Source: Gracilimonas tropica DSM 19535 (lineage in GTDB: Bacteria; Bacteroidota; Rhodothermia; Balneolales; Balneolaceae). From it: a stretch of DNA of 64,000 bases. Below the pieces are notes generated by a model that ran no database searches, had not been told where the DNA came from, and saw only the letters and a list, made by a program, of their open reading frames with translations. Every line of letters starts with the position of its first letter. Position 1 is the first letter of the stretch. A program made the position numbers and the translations under genes. Shown here one piece after another: positions 43,361 through 53,562 of this stretch. Where the stretch lies: assembly GCF_000375425.1 (NCBI RefSeq), contig NZ_AQXG01000001.1, positions 180,000 through 243,999 on the forward strand, in the 5' to 3' direction.

Positions 43361-45088
43361 GTGCGCATACGACTTGAACAACTGAATCCCACGATTGGGG
43401 ATCTTTCCGGAAATAAAGAGCTCATTTTACAAGCCATACATCAGGCTGAAGAAGATGGAATAGATCTTTTGCTACTTCCTGAACTTATGACGTGTGGATA
43501 CCCGTCAATGGACTTGCTGGAGCGGGAAATATTTTGGGATTTGCTGTACGAGATAAATCAGGAAATTATTGAAGCGACCGGAAAAACGGCGGTAATATTC
43601 GGCTCCATTACCAAAAATATAAGTGGTATGGGGCGAAAGATGTACAACTCGGCCATCGTTGCTCAGCATGGAAAGGAAATTACTCGCGTGCACAAAGCGC
43701 TTCTTCCAACCTATGATGTTTTTGATGATCTCCGCTATTTTGAACCGGGGAATGAGTTTGAGCCGGTCATCATCAATGGATTTCCATTTGGAATTACCGT
43801 TTGCGAGGATATTTGGTTTAATGATAATGATATACAGTATCACATCTACGATAAGAATCCGGCAGAAATCTTAGCTAAAAATGGAGCCAAGGCGATTATC
43901 AATATTTCAGCGTCTCCATTCAATAAAAACAAACCGGTGACGCGGAAGAATATGCTCCAGAAGCATGCCAAGAATCTGGGATTGCCACTTTTTTATGTGA
44001 ACTCAGTTGGGGCTCAAACAGAGCTTATTTTTGATGGCGATTCTCTTGCCTTTGATGGAACCGGTATCATGAAAGCCCGCTCAAAACGGTTCACCCCTGA
44101 TGCGGTCGACATCCACTTCAACCCGCAAAACAATGAAGTGAAAGCCATCTCGGAAGTAGAAACGAATTTTGAGAATCCTCCCAAAGAGCAGGTGATGTTT
44201 GAAGCTTTGGTGTTGGGAGTGCGCGATTATTTACAGAAATCCGGAGCGGCTGAAAAAGTGATTCTTGGATTGAGCGGCGGAATTGACTCTGCATTAACAG
44301 CCGTGATTGCCAAAGAAGCACTCGGTGCCGAAAACGTAAAAGCGGTGACGATGCCGTCTGAGTTTTCATCGGAAGGGAGTATAAGTGATTCGGAGAAACT
44401 GGCCGAGAACCTGGGCATTGAGCTGTTGGAAATTCCAATCAAGGAAATTTATGAGGCGTTTAACCATGCATTAGCCCCTTATTTTAAAGGAACTGATTTT
44501 GGCGTGGCAGAAGAAAATGTGCAAAGTCGTTCACGAGGTGTATTGCTAATGGCGCTGGCCAATAAATTCGGTTATATGTTGCTCAATACTGGGAACAAGT
44601 CGGAAATGGCCGTGGGTTATTGTACGCTTTATGGAGATATGGCCGGGGGACTTTCGGTTATTTCCGATGTGTATAAAACCGAGGTATTTGATATTTGTCG
44701 CTGGTTGAACAAAGATTTTTATAGAAAAGAGGTCATACCTCAAGCCATTATTTCAAAACCCCCGAGCGCGGAATTACGCCCGGATCAAAAAGATTCAGAT
44801 TCGCTTCCTGAGTATGGAACTTTAGATACGGTTTTGAAATATTATCTTGAAGAACAACGGTCGAGAGAGGAGATCATTAATTCCGGATTTGAGGAGGAAG
44901 TGGTAGATAAAATCCTGCGAATGGTTGATTTGAATGAACATAAAAGATATCAGGCTCCTCCGGGACTTAAAGTTTCTGCCAAAGCTTTTGGTTTCGGACG
45001 GCGTTGGCCGATCGTACAAAAATGGACCGGTCTGGAAAAAGAACTTACCGATTCAAGAAAATTCAAAGATCAAGGCGCTAAAGCTTGA
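43361..45088 (+). CDS. nadE: Glutamine-dependent NAD+ synthetase
   Basis: A 575-residue two-domain enzyme making NAD+ from deamido-NAD+, ATP and glutamine. The start codon is GTG at 43361 (MRIRLEQLNPTIGDLSGNK). The N-terminal nitrilase-type glutaminase has LPELMTCGYP (Glu), RVHKALLPTYDVFDD (Lys) and ITVCEDIWFND (Cys). The C-terminal synthetase domain has the PP-loop GLSGGIDSALTAVIA, RSRGVLLMALAN and TGNKSEMAVGYCTLYGDMAGG. Length and motifs are standard for the glutamine-dependent form. Confidence 0.97.
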   Translation: MRIRLEQLNPTIGDLSGNKELILQAIHQAEEDGIDLLLLPELMTCGYPSMDLLEREIFWDLLYEINQEIIEATGKTAVIFGSITKNISGMGRKMYNSAIVAQHGKEITRVHKALLPTYDVFDDLRYFEPGNEFEPVIINGFPFGITVCEDIWFNDNDIQYHIYDKNPAEILAKNGAKAIINISASPFNKNKPVTRKNMLQKHAKNLGLPLFYVNSVGAQTELIFDGDSLAFDGTGIMKARSKRFTPDAVDIHFNPQNNEVKAISEVETNFENPPKEQVMFEALVLGVRDYLQKSGAAEKVILGLSGGIDSALTAVIAKEALGAENVKAVTMPSEFSSEGSISDSEKLAENLGIELLEIPIKEIYEAFNHALAPYFKGTDFGVAEENVQSRSRGVLLMALANKFGYMLLNTGNKSEMAVGYCTLYGDMAGGLSVISDVYKTEVFDICRWLNKDFYRKEVIPQAIISKPPSAELRPDQKDSDSLPEYGTLDTVLKYYLEEQRSREEIINSGFEEEVVDKILRMVDLNEHKRYQAPPGLKVSAKAFGFGRRWPIVQKWTGLEKELTDSRKFKDQGAKA

Positions 45089-45182
45089 TTTTATTCGTTA
45101 GCGCTCCTGTACTTCAATGCTCCCAATTCAGTACAATTATTAGTACTTTAACCTGAAAATTCTCAAAAATTACCTTCATTTC

Positions 45183-47192
45183 ATGATAAATAAGCTACTG
45201 AAAACGGCTGTTGCCATAACCTGTTGTATGTTTTTAGTACCCGGTCTTTTTGCTCAGGATCGAGACTCATCAGATACACTCGCCATCAAAGATATGCCAC
45301 TGCGCCTGTTAGACTACAGGAGTCCAATGCAGGGGTTAAATGATAATGAGGGAATAACTCAGCAACCGGCTATGCAGGAGTTGGATAATTTCCAAAAAGA
45401 TATAATGAGCCGGATGTCTGATATCTATCGCATCCATATCAAAGCGATGGAGGCACAGGTTAATAATAATCCTTTGGAAGCTGAGGAGCAGATCAACGAT
45501 GCGCTTTCCGCAACACAGGGATTGTTGGATGATTATCCCGAAATTCGTGGTGATCGCCGGTTTACAGAGTTGTATCGCTCGGTTATTGCAGAGTATCGTC
45601 AGTTTTATGGGATCTCAGAAACAGGAAATGAACCTGAAGGCGAGATCTTTGCTATACAGGAAGAACTTTTTTCTGAAGATGACAGCTGGATGGTGGATGA
45701 TTATAATTTTCCGGAAGACCTGACCTTCAACAAAACAGATGTACCTTTGATTCAAAATGATAAGGTAAACCGCCATTTGGTTTATTATACTTTGCGCCGC
45801 CCTGAGGTTATGGAAACCTGGCTTCAACGCGCAGTAAAATATCAGCCTATGATGCGGAAGATTTTTCGGGAAGAAAAAGTCCCTGAAGAGTTAACCTATT
45901 TGGCATTCATTGAAAGCGGGTTGAACCCCAACGCACGCAGTTGGGCAGCTGCTGTGGGAATGTGGCAATTTATTCGCGCAACCGGCTCTGTTTACGGTTT
46001 GGAAGTAAATTGGTGGATTGATGAACGCCGTGATCCTGAAAAAGCAACGCGGGCTGCGGCGCGACATTTAAGGGACCTGTACAATATTTGGGGTGATTGG
46101 CATTTGGCCATGGCTAATTACAACATTAGCCCGAGGGGTCTAAAGCGAGCTATTAATCGGGCAGGTGGTGTTGAAGATTATTGGGCTGCATATCCATATT
46201 TACCGAGAGAGACTCGTGGTTATGTACCGGGTTTCATTGCAACAACCATGATTGGCATGAATCCGGAAGAGTTTGGCTTTCAGAAAAATTATCCCGGAGA
46301 ACCTTACAGCTATGAGGTAGTAGAAGTAGATGGGCTTATGGAATTATCTGAATTGGCAAAAGCAGCTGGAATTTCCACTTCAGAATTGAAAGAATATAAT
46401 CCTGAGTTGCTAAGATGGGCTACTCCTCCCGGAGGTAAATATCCGCTCAAGCTCCCTAAGAATACCAGAGAAGAGTTTTTAGCAAATTATGATGACATTC
46501 CCAAGGAGCAAAGGAGTCAGAATATTGCTATGCATACAGTTCGTAGCGGGGAATCTTTGGGAATTATCGCCAGAAAGTACGGAACAACCGTAGCCGGATT
46601 GTACGCTTCTAATGAAAATCTGTCCAGTACTATTTATCCCGGGCAAAAAATTGTGGTACCTCTGCCACGAGGAGCCGCTTCTCAAATTTCTGCAAATCAG
46701 CCTACCAACCAACAACGCAGCGTAAATACCAGCCGAAGTTCAAGCAGACAAGTAAGTAAGCCGGCTAATTCAACGGCTGTTACTTATAAAGTGAAAACAG
46801 GGGATACAGTTGGACATATTGCCGAATGGTATGACGTCAGAGCCTGGAATATTCGAACCTGGAATGGGATCGGGAACACCATACGTGTGGGGCAATCATT
46901 GACAGTTTATGTTCCTGAAAACAGAAAGGATCATTATGAAAAAGTGAATACCCTAAGCTATGCTGAAAAACAGGCTATTGAACGAAGACAGCGAAGCGGA
47001 GAGAATATCTTTTTAGCTTCTGCTACTTCTACCGACAGCGACAATTACACAACATATACTGTTCGCAGAAATGATACCTTAAGTGAGATCGCTGAAAGCT
47101 TTGGTGTAAGTCTCAGTCAGTTGCGAAGATTGAATAATATATCCGGTAATCGAATTTATGTTGGACAGACCCTTAGAATCTCTTCCAACTAA
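45183..47192 (+). CDS. mltD: Membrane-exported lytic transglycosylase with LysM repeats (MltD-like)
   Basis: A 669-residue exported murein lytic transglycosylase. The signal peptide ends near LFAQ (residue 25). An N-terminal helical region covers about 60-200. The SLT domain covers about 210-350 with catalytic E244 in LAFIESGLNPNARSWAAAVG, and the family features GMWQFIRATG, AARHLRDLYNIW and MANYNISPRGLKRAI. One degenerate and three clear LysM domains follow: about 445 onward (HTVRSGESLGIIARKYG), about 535-580 (YKVKTGDTVGHIAEWYD) and at the end (YTVRRNDTLSEIAESFGVS). It cuts peptidoglycan with anhydro-sugar formation. It heads a same-strand run of envelope genes, with ctp 6 bases downstream. 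Confidence 0.95.
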   Translation: MINKLLKTAVAITCCMFLVPGLFAQDRDSSDTLAIKDMPLRLLDYRSPMQGLNDNEGITQQPAMQELDNFQKDIMSRMSDIYRIHIKAMEAQVNNNPLEAEEQINDALSATQGLLDDYPEIRGDRRFTELYRSVIAEYRQFYGISETGNEPEGEIFAIQEELFSEDDSWMVDDYNFPEDLTFNKTDVPLIQNDKVNRHLVYYTLRRPEVMETWLQRAVKYQPMMRKIFREEKVPEELTYLAFIESGLNPNARSWAAAVGMWQFIRATGSVYGLEVNWWIDERRDPEKATRAAARHLRDLYNIWGDWHLAMANYNISPRGLKRAINRAGGVEDYWAAYPYLPRETRGYVPGFIATTMIGMNPEEFGFQKNYPGEPYSYEVVEVDGLMELSELAKAAGISTSELKEYNPELLRWATPPGGKYPLKLPKNTREEFLANYDDIPKEQRSQNIAMHTVRSGESLGIIARKYGTTVAGLYASNENLSSTIYPGQKIVVPLPRGAASQISANQPTNQQRSVNTSRSSSRQVSKPANSTAVTYKVKTGDTVGHIAEWYDVRAWNIRTWNGIGNTIRVGQSLTVYVPENRKDHYEKVNTLSYAEKQAIERRQRSGENIFLASATSTDSDNYTTYTVRRNDTLSEIAESFGVSLSQLRRLNNISGNRIYVGQTLRISSN

Positions 47193-47198
47193 GATCGA

Positions 47199-48839
47199 AT
47201 GAGAAAGAAAGGGAAATATACCGCGGGCTTTATTGCAGCAATCGTGTTGATAGCTTCAGCAGGAATTGCAGCACAACAGAATGACATCTATTTCCTGATC
47301 AAAAAGAACTTCAGCATATTCAGTAAGGCTTATGAAACCGTTGCGCTGGAATATGTGGATGAGGTTGATCCGGAAATCCTTATGCGGCATGGTATTGATG
47401 CAATGACCGAAACCCTTGATCCTTATACCGTAATGTTCAGTGAATCACAAAATGAACAAGCGGAGATCATGTCGCGTGGCAATTATGCCGGGATTGGCAT
47501 TGAAGCTGGGTATAGAGATGGGGAAGTGGTGGTAGTTGCCCCGGCCGATGGCGGTCCAGCAGCCCAGGCTGGAATCCGGGCAGGCGATGTGATCGTTGCC
47601 ATAGACGGCGTTTCAACAGAAGATTTGCAACCCGAGGAAGTGAATACGCTCACTCAAGGTGAAATTGGCTCAGAGGTTACCATCACTATTCAACGTTTTG
47701 GGCTTGATCAAACCCTTGATTTTACACTTACCCGTGAAAATATAGAAGTATCGAATGTGTCATACTCGGGTTTTATAGGCACAGATAATAACACCGGTTA
47801 CATCAGGCTGACTCAATTTGGAAATAACTCAGCTGAGGAAGTCAGGGAAGCCATGCTTGGACTGATGGAAAATAACGCCTTGAATGGTTTGGTACTAGAT
47901 CTGCGGGATAACCCGGGCGGAATTTTGCAGGAAGCGGTTAAGATCATTGATAAATTCATTCAGCCCGGTATAACGGTTGTGGATATCCGGGGAAGAGTAT
48001 CAGAGTATAATCAAACTTTTACCACTCGGGAATCAGTGATGTTTGAAAAGCCTGTGATCGTTTTGATGAATGGAGGCAGTGCGAGTGCTTCTGAAGTAGT
48101 AGCCGGAGCGCTCCAAGACTTAGACCGGGGAGTGATCATGGGAGAGCAAAGTTTTGGGAAGGGGCTTGTACAGATCGTGAAACCTTTGCCTTACAATACT
48201 TCGATGAAGATCACCATTTCACGGTATTACATTCCAAGCGGAAGAAGTATTCAATCGGTTCAATACACCCATCAGGGGAGGAATGCAGTTGTGCGGAGAG
48301 ATTCTTCCCGCCAAGAGTTCAAAACAAGAAACGGAAGAACGGTGTATGAAGGACGGGGTATTGAGCCTGACATTCCTGTGGATACCGGAAAGCTGAATAT
48401 GTTGGAAATTGCCCTTATGCAACAGGGTATGTACTTCGATTTTGCTACAACATTCGAAGCACAAAATAAAACCTTTGAGTACAAAGAGCTTCCAGATGAA
48501 ATATTCGATGATTTCAAAGCATTTCTTACTGCGAACAATTTTGAATATCAAACAGATGCTGAAAAACTACTAGCTGAACTATCTGAACAGCTTGCTAAGG
48601 TTGAATCTGCACAAAGCAGATTGGAGTCTTTGAAGTCAGCTATTGAAAAGGAGAAAGAGCTTATTTTTGCAGAAGCGGAACAAGATATCCGCCGAAACCT
48701 GTACCTGGAGTTAATGTCCAGGTTTACGGGGCAATCCGGGAGGATAAAAGCCGGCCTTAAGACTGATCCTGAGGTTATAAGAGCGCTTGATCTTATCAAT
48801 AATTCCACCGAAATAGAGAAGCTTTTGGCAGGAGAATAG
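47199..48839 (+). CDS. ctpA: C-terminal processing peptidase (S41 family)
   Basis: A 546-residue exported serine protease. A signal anchor lies at about 8-25. The PDZ domain covers about 90-180 (YAGIGIEAGYRDGEVVVVAP, AAQAGIRAGDVIVAIDGVS). The S41 core has LDLRDNPGGILQEAV and the catalytic Ser S296 in NGGSASASEVVAGALQD with Lys K321 in GEQSFGKGLVQ. A C-terminal coiled-coil-like tail (about 455-545) follows. It trims or degrades periplasmic proteins. The ATG lies 6 bases after the mltD stop and the next gene follows by 3, so the run is one transcript. Confidence 0.95.
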   Translation: MRKKGKYTAGFIAAIVLIASAGIAAQQNDIYFLIKKNFSIFSKAYETVALEYVDEVDPEILMRHGIDAMTETLDPYTVMFSESQNEQAEIMSRGNYAGIGIEAGYRDGEVVVVAPADGGPAAQAGIRAGDVIVAIDGVSTEDLQPEEVNTLTQGEIGSEVTITIQRFGLDQTLDFTLTRENIEVSNVSYSGFIGTDNNTGYIRLTQFGNNSAEEVREAMLGLMENNALNGLVLDLRDNPGGILQEAVKIIDKFIQPGITVVDIRGRVSEYNQTFTTRESVMFEKPVIVLMNGGSASASEVVAGALQDLDRGVIMGEQSFGKGLVQIVKPLPYNTSMKITISRYYIPSGRSIQSVQYTHQGRNAVVRRDSSRQEFKTRNGRTVYEGRGIEPDIPVDTGKLNMLEIALMQQGMYFDFATTFEAQNKTFEYKELPDEIFDDFKAFLTANNFEYQTDAEKLLAELSEQLAKVESAQSRLESLKSAIEKEKELIFAEAEQDIRRNLYLELMSRFTGQSGRIKAGLKTDPEVIRALDLINNSTEIEKLLAGE

Positions 48840-48842
48840 TGG

Positions 48843-49694
48843 ATGCTTCCAAAGGCTGATCTTCACATACATACCACGTGTTCGGATGGAAAAATGACGC
48901 CATCCGAAGCAGTGGAATTGGCTTCAGAAAAAAAATTGGCCTGTTTGTCAATTACAGATCATGATACCTATCAGGCATATGGGGAGGCGAAAGAAAAAGC
49001 GGAAGAGCTGGGAATTGAATTAATTACCGGGGTTGAGATCACCTCTACCATAGGTGATAAGGAAGCACACATTCTAGCATATAATTTTGATCCGGATACC
49101 AATTATTTGGAAGATTTTCTAAGATCCCAAAAAAAAGCCCGGAGAGAACGAATAAAGGGAATCATTGAGACGGTGAAAAAGTCGGGGGTTGATGTAGATT
49201 TTGATGAAGTTTGGGCAGAAGCTAATGGCGCCAACATTGGACGCCCCCATTTGGCACGAGTATTGATGCAAAAAGGATATGTAAGTTCTCACAAAGAAGC
49301 TTTTATTCGTTATCTAAGCAATCAAAAATTGGGCTCTATTGAGAATACGTACCCTGATTATCGTGAAGTGATTGACATTATCGAAAATGTAGGTGGGGCT
49401 AGCGTTATAGCACATCCGGGAAAGCTGTATTCCGAAGATGAGATACGTAAATTTATAGATGCAGGCATTGATGGCATTGAGTGCATTCATCCAAGCCATA
49501 ATTTCAGTTTGCAAAAAAAATATACCGAATTGTGCGAGTCTGAGAACTTGCTAATGACCGGTGGCAGCGACTCTCATGATTACAAAGAAGCCGGTTATAC
49601 CAATGTTGGAATTGTAACCATTGCGTACAAATATGTAGAACGGTTACTCAGAATGACCGAACAGCGAAAGAATATTATCGAAATTAAAGAATGA
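48843..49694 (+). CDS. PHP-domain phosphoesterase (RNase AM/YciV-like)
   Basis: A 283-residue metallophosphoesterase of the PHP family. Metal ligands are visible in KADLHIHTTCSDGKMTPSE (near residues 5-15), SITDHDTYQAYG and ITGVEITSTI, and later in VIAHPGKLYS and GGSDSHDY. This matches YciV/TrpH-type proteins, which act as 3',5'-nucleotide phosphatase or 5'-3' exoribonuclease. It has no signal peptide. Its start follows the protease stop by 3 bases and its end is 1 base from ribH, so it belongs to the same operon. Confidence 0.93.
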   Translation: MLPKADLHIHTTCSDGKMTPSEAVELASEKKLACLSITDHDTYQAYGEAKEKAEELGIELITGVEITSTIGDKEAHILAYNFDPDTNYLEDFLRSQKKARRERIKGIIETVKKSGVDVDFDEVWAEANGANIGRPHLARVLMQKGYVSSHKEAFIRYLSNQKLGSIENTYPDYREVIDIIENVGGASVIAHPGKLYSEDEIRKFIDAGIDGIECIHPSHNFSLQKKYTELCESENLLMTGGSDSHDYKEAGYTNVGIVTIAYKYVERLLRMTEQRKNIIEIKE

Positions 49695-49695
49695 T

Positions 49696-50166
49696 ATGGC
49701 ATACGAATTGATCGAAGGAGATACAAAACCCGGTAAAGTGAAAATTGGAATTGTGGTTTCGAGGTGGAACTCCATGATCACCGAAAAAATGTTGGAAGGA
49801 GCATTAAAAGCTTTGAAAGGTAATGGTATAGATGAAGGCGATATCACGGTAGTGAGATGCCCGGGTTCTTATGAAATTCCTCTGGCTGTTCAGAAAGTAT
49901 TGGAACACAGAGATGTAGCTGGCGTGATCGCTTTGGGAGTAGTGATACGCGGCGGAACTCCACATTTTGAATATGTTTGTGATGCCGTGAACCGGGGTAT
50001 CACAGATTTGATCATAAAACATAATAAACCGGTAGCATTTGGAGTTCTTACTACCGATGACGTTAAACAAGCGCTGGACAGAGCCGGTGAAAAAGGGAAC
50101 AAAGGTGGTGAAGCCGCATTGGCTTTGCTTGAAATGATCTCAATGGAACAAAAACTATCGTCTTGA
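49696..50166 (+). CDS. ribH: 6,7-dimethyl-8-ribityllumazine synthase
   Basis: A 156-residue riboflavin biosynthesis enzyme that condenses 5-amino-6-ribitylaminouracil with dihydroxybutanone phosphate. Features: GIVVSRWNSMITEKMLEGALKAL (with substrate-binding Trp), VVRCPGSYEIPLAVQKVLE, GVVIRGGTPHFEYVCDAVNRG (with catalytic His) and FGVLTTDDVKQALDRAGEKGNKGGEAA. Length is normal. It is within the envelope run, one base after the PHP gene; other rib genes are not present. Confidence 0.97.
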   Translation: MAYELIEGDTKPGKVKIGIVVSRWNSMITEKMLEGALKALKGNGIDEGDITVVRCPGSYEIPLAVQKVLEHRDVAGVIALGVVIRGGTPHFEYVCDAVNRGITDLIIKHNKPVAFGVLTTDDVKQALDRAGEKGNKGGEAALALLEMISMEQKLSS

Positions 50167-50239
50167 CTCTTATAAACGGCTTGATAAAGGACGATCAAAG
50201 CTCTAATTTTCAAAGCTTCAAAAATAGCCCTAAAAACAT

Positions 50240-51067
50240 TTGAAAGAGCTCACTTTAACAAAGACAAAACAGACGGACAAAGATAAACGGCATCAGGAAA
50301 ACCTGAAAAGTGCCGGAGAAATTCCTGTCCATATTGCAATAATAATGGATGGCAACGGCCGCTGGGCCAAAAGTAAAGGAAGTATCCGTCTGCATGGTCA
50401 TAAAGTTGGAGTCGATTCCGTAAGGGATATAACTGAATCCTGTGCTCAGCTGGGTGTTAAATATCTTACCCTTTATGCGTTCTCAACAGAGAATTGGGGA
50501 AGGCCCTCTACTGAAGTACGCGGGTTAATGAAGTTATTGGTTTCTTCTCTTCGGAAAGAAGTAGACAATCTGAATAAGAATGATATCCGGTTAACTACCA
50601 TAGGACAGATGGACCGTTTTCCAAAAGATTGTCAAACTGAACTTCAGGAAGCTGTTGAGCTGACCAAAGACAACGAAAGGTTGGAACTCTGCCTGGCGTT
50701 GAGTTATTCAGGTCGATGGGATATTACCGAAGCCGTTAAGAAAATAGCTCGTCACGTTAACGAGGGACGGTTAGATCCCGAACTTATCAACGACCAAATG
50801 ATCGGAGATCACCTTTCAACCGCCGATATCCCGGATCCGGATTTGATTATTCGAACCAGCGGAGAATACCGGATCAGTAACTTTTTGCTATGGCAGTTGG
50901 CCTATTCTGAACTTTATATTACCAAAACCTACTGGCCGGATTTTAGAAGAGATGAACTCTATGAAGCCATTCGTTCCTACCAGCAAAGAGACCGTCGTTT
51001 TGGAAAACTTTCTCCACAAAAAGACGAAAACAGCATTTCATCTCGTTTACTGAACAAAAAATCTTAA
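50240..51067 (+). CDS. uppS: Isoprenyl transferase (undecaprenyl pyrophosphate synthase)
   Basis: A 275-residue cis-prenyl transferase producing the lipid carrier for peptidoglycan and other envelope polymers. Motif I is HIAIIMDGNGRWAKSKGSIR with the catalytic Asp and GNGRW. YLTLYAFSTENWGRP, DLIIRTSGEYRISNFLLWQL and ELYITKTYWPDF cover the other motifs. The start is TTG at 50240 (MKELTLTKTKQ), giving an N-terminal extension of about 30 residues before motif I. bamA follows 29 bases downstream. Confidence 0.96.
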   Translation: MKELTLTKTKQTDKDKRHQENLKSAGEIPVHIAIIMDGNGRWAKSKGSIRLHGHKVGVDSVRDITESCAQLGVKYLTLYAFSTENWGRPSTEVRGLMKLLVSSLRKEVDNLNKNDIRLTTIGQMDRFPKDCQTELQEAVELTKDNERLELCLALSYSGRWDITEAVKKIARHVNEGRLDPELINDQMIGDHLSTADIPDPDLIIRTSGEYRISNFLLWQLAYSELYITKTYWPDFRRDELYEAIRSYQQRDRRFGKLSPQKDENSISSRLLNKKS

Positions 51068-51096
51068 GCACTTAACCAAAAGGCACGTTGTTACTT

Positions 51097-53562
51097 TTGA
51101 AAAGACTATTTATTGCCACTCTTATAACACTTGGATGCACCTCATTTCTTACTCAAGCCCAGGATGTTGAAATAACCGATCCAACATCGTTGACTCCTGC
51201 CGAGTACACCATTACGAAGGTGGAAGTACAGGGTAATGAACGGACGCGCGGCCAGTTTATCATTAATGCGAGTTCGCTGACGGAAGGCAGTACCATCGTA
51301 TATCCCGGTGATCAGATCTCCAGAGCGGTGGAAAGGCTGTACAATTCCGGATTATTTTCTGACATCAAAGTATATATTACACAGCGTACCGGCAGTGAAA
51401 TACAGTTTTTGATAGAGGTTACGGAACAACCACGTATTCTTGAATACAAACTGAAGGGGATCAAGCGTTCGGAAAGACGTGATTTGCGGGATCTTTTGGT
51501 AATCACCCCGGGCTCCGTTATAACCGATGCCACCAAAGGACAAGCCATAAACACCATAAAGCGGTTTTATCGGGAGAAAGGTTTTTGGTTTACTGAAGTA
51601 GAAGTATCCACAGAAGAGGTGGAAGACGTTGAGGATCGCCTGCGGCTGATCTTTGACATTGATGCCGGAGAGAGATTAGAGATCAAAGACATTGAATTTA
51701 AAGGCAATGAAAGCTTCTCTGACCGAAAGCTTCGTAAGAACCTGAAGCCGGTTAAGGAAGATGCCTGGTGGAAAATATTTGGAAAGAAGGTATACAAAGA
51801 GGACGAGTACGAAGAAGGAACGCAAAGTCTGCTGGATTTCTATCGTAAGAATGGATATGCGGACGTTCGTATCGTAAAAGATTCTATCTATACAAAAGAA
51901 TTCAACGGACTTTTCAAGGATAAGGAAGGCCTCAAGTTGGTTTTGAATATCGAAGAAGGGCCTCAGTATAAGGTTCGAAATATTACTTGGGAAGGGAATA
52001 CCGTATATAATGATGAGCAGCTTACAGCTTCATTGGGTTTCGAGAAAGGGGATATTTTCAACGAACAAAAATTTGAGCAGAATACATCGATAAACAAGGA
52101 TAATTCTGATATCATGAGTCTTTATCAAAATATCGGATACTTGTTCTTCCAGGCTGTCCCCACCATTGAAAAAGTAGCCGATGATTCTTTAGATATTCAT
52201 TTTGATATTTACGAAGATGAGATCGCAACTATACAGCAAGTTAATTTTGTGGGGAATACCAGAACCCATGATGATGTAGTTCGCAGAACGCTCAGAACTA
52301 CCCCTGGCAATACTTACAGTAGAGATGCTATCATCCGTTCGGTTCGGGAATTAAGTCAGTTAGGCTTTTTTGATCCGCAGAATATTGAGCCGGATCTGGT
52401 TCCGGATCAGCAAAATAAGACGGTAGATATCACGTACCGACTGGACGATACTCAGAGCACCAGTAATTTTGAGTTCTCCGGAGGTTATGGAGGTACCAGT
52501 ATTGGCGTGATTCTTTCAGCGCGGGTAAATTTCAATAATTTTTCTTTAAAAAGAGCTTTTGAGAAAGGAGGATGGACTCCGATACCAACCGGAGACGGTC
52601 AAAAATTATCTTTGGGCGTACAGGTTACCGGAACAGGTTATCAAAGCTACAGTTTTGGATTTCAGGAACCATGGTTCCGGGGAAAACCTACTTCCGTAGG
52701 ATTTAATGTGTCTTATAACTTATTGAACTATCGGGGTGTCAATGAAAGAAATGAGTTATTCTCCAGTTCTGTCTCAATGGGTAAATACCTGAAATGGCCG
52801 GATGATTTCTTCTCCACACAAACGGTAGTTGGTTATCAGCTTTATAATGTCTCGGGTACAGAAGCTTATTTCGCTGAAGGATCTTCCAATTTGTTGAGTA
52901 TCAAGCAGGTTCTGGAAAGAAATTCTCTTGATAATCCGATGTTACCGAATTCGGGCTCCAAATTTACGCTTTCATTCGAAGCGGCACCGCCAATGCCAAG
53001 TTTCTCGGAATTCTACAAGATCCGTACCGAATACCAAAACCATACGCCATTGGTGGATAAATTGGTACTTACCAGTCAGGTGCAATATGGATACATTGGA
53101 TATTTCACCAAGAACAAGCGCACCGATCTTAACAAATTCCTTTTGGGGGGAACGCAACTGCAACAGCGGCAGAGTTTCTTATACGATAATATCGATCTAA
53201 GAGGGTATCCGGGATCCACCATTCAAAGTATAGCTCCAATTGTTGATGGAGAAAAGGTAGGGGGTACCATGTTTAGCAAGTACTCATTAGAATTAAGATA
53301 TCCTGCAGTATCTAACGAGCAAGTTCAAATAATTCCTTATACTTTTGCAGATGCAGGTAATTCCTACCTCGATTTTAATACGTTCGATCCTTTCAAGGTA
53401 AAGCGGTCGGTTGGTTTTGGTCTTCGCTTGTATTTACCGGTGTTAGGTTTGGTTGATTTAAGCTATGGATATCGGCTTGATGGTGTAGACGTGCCTAATA
53501 CCAACAATGATGTCATGCCGGGTAACTGGGAATTCTTATTCAACATAGGTTCACCATTCTAA
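51097..53562 (+). CDS. bamA: Outer membrane protein assembly factor BamA
   Basis: An Omp85-family protein of about 821 residues. It has a signal peptide (MKRLFIATLITLGCTSFLT region), five POTRA repeats over about 35-420 (for example EYTITKVEVQGNERTRGQFI and LEIKDIEFKGNESFSDRKL) and a 16-strand barrel with PTSVGFNVSYN and LRGYPGSTIQSI, the last being the L6 RGF-like motif (RGYPG), ending in NIGSPF. It inserts beta-barrel proteins in the outer membrane. No ATG is available: TTG codons at 51088 and 51097 both fit; the second gives a typical positively charged signal peptide start. It overlaps the first OmpH gene by 1 base (TAATG). Confidence 0.95.
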   Translation: MKRLFIATLITLGCTSFLTQAQDVEITDPTSLTPAEYTITKVEVQGNERTRGQFIINASSLTEGSTIVYPGDQISRAVERLYNSGLFSDIKVYITQRTGSEIQFLIEVTEQPRILEYKLKGIKRSERRDLRDLLVITPGSVITDATKGQAINTIKRFYREKGFWFTEVEVSTEEVEDVEDRLRLIFDIDAGERLEIKDIEFKGNESFSDRKLRKNLKPVKEDAWWKIFGKKVYKEDEYEEGTQSLLDFYRKNGYADVRIVKDSIYTKEFNGLFKDKEGLKLVLNIEEGPQYKVRNITWEGNTVYNDEQLTASLGFEKGDIFNEQKFEQNTSINKDNSDIMSLYQNIGYLFFQAVPTIEKVADDSLDIHFDIYEDEIATIQQVNFVGNTRTHDDVVRRTLRTTPGNTYSRDAIIRSVRELSQLGFFDPQNIEPDLVPDQQNKTVDITYRLDDTQSTSNFEFSGGYGGTSIGVILSARVNFNNFSLKRAFEKGGWTPIPTGDGQKLSLGVQVTGTGYQSYSFGFQEPWFRGKPTSVGFNVSYNLLNYRGVNERNELFSSSVSMGKYLKWPDDFFSTQTVVGYQLYNVSGTEAYFAEGSSNLLSIKQVLERNSLDNPMLPNSGSKFTLSFEAAPPMPSFSEFYKIRTEYQNHTPLVDKLVLTSQVQYGYIGYFTKNKRTDLNKFLLGGTQLQQRQSFLYDNIDLRGYPGSTIQSIAPIVDGEKVGGTMFSKYSLELRYPAVSNEQVQIIPYTFADAGNSYLDFNTFDPFKVKRSVGFGLRLYLPVLGLVDLSYGYRLDGVDVPNTNNDVMPGNWEFLFNIGSPF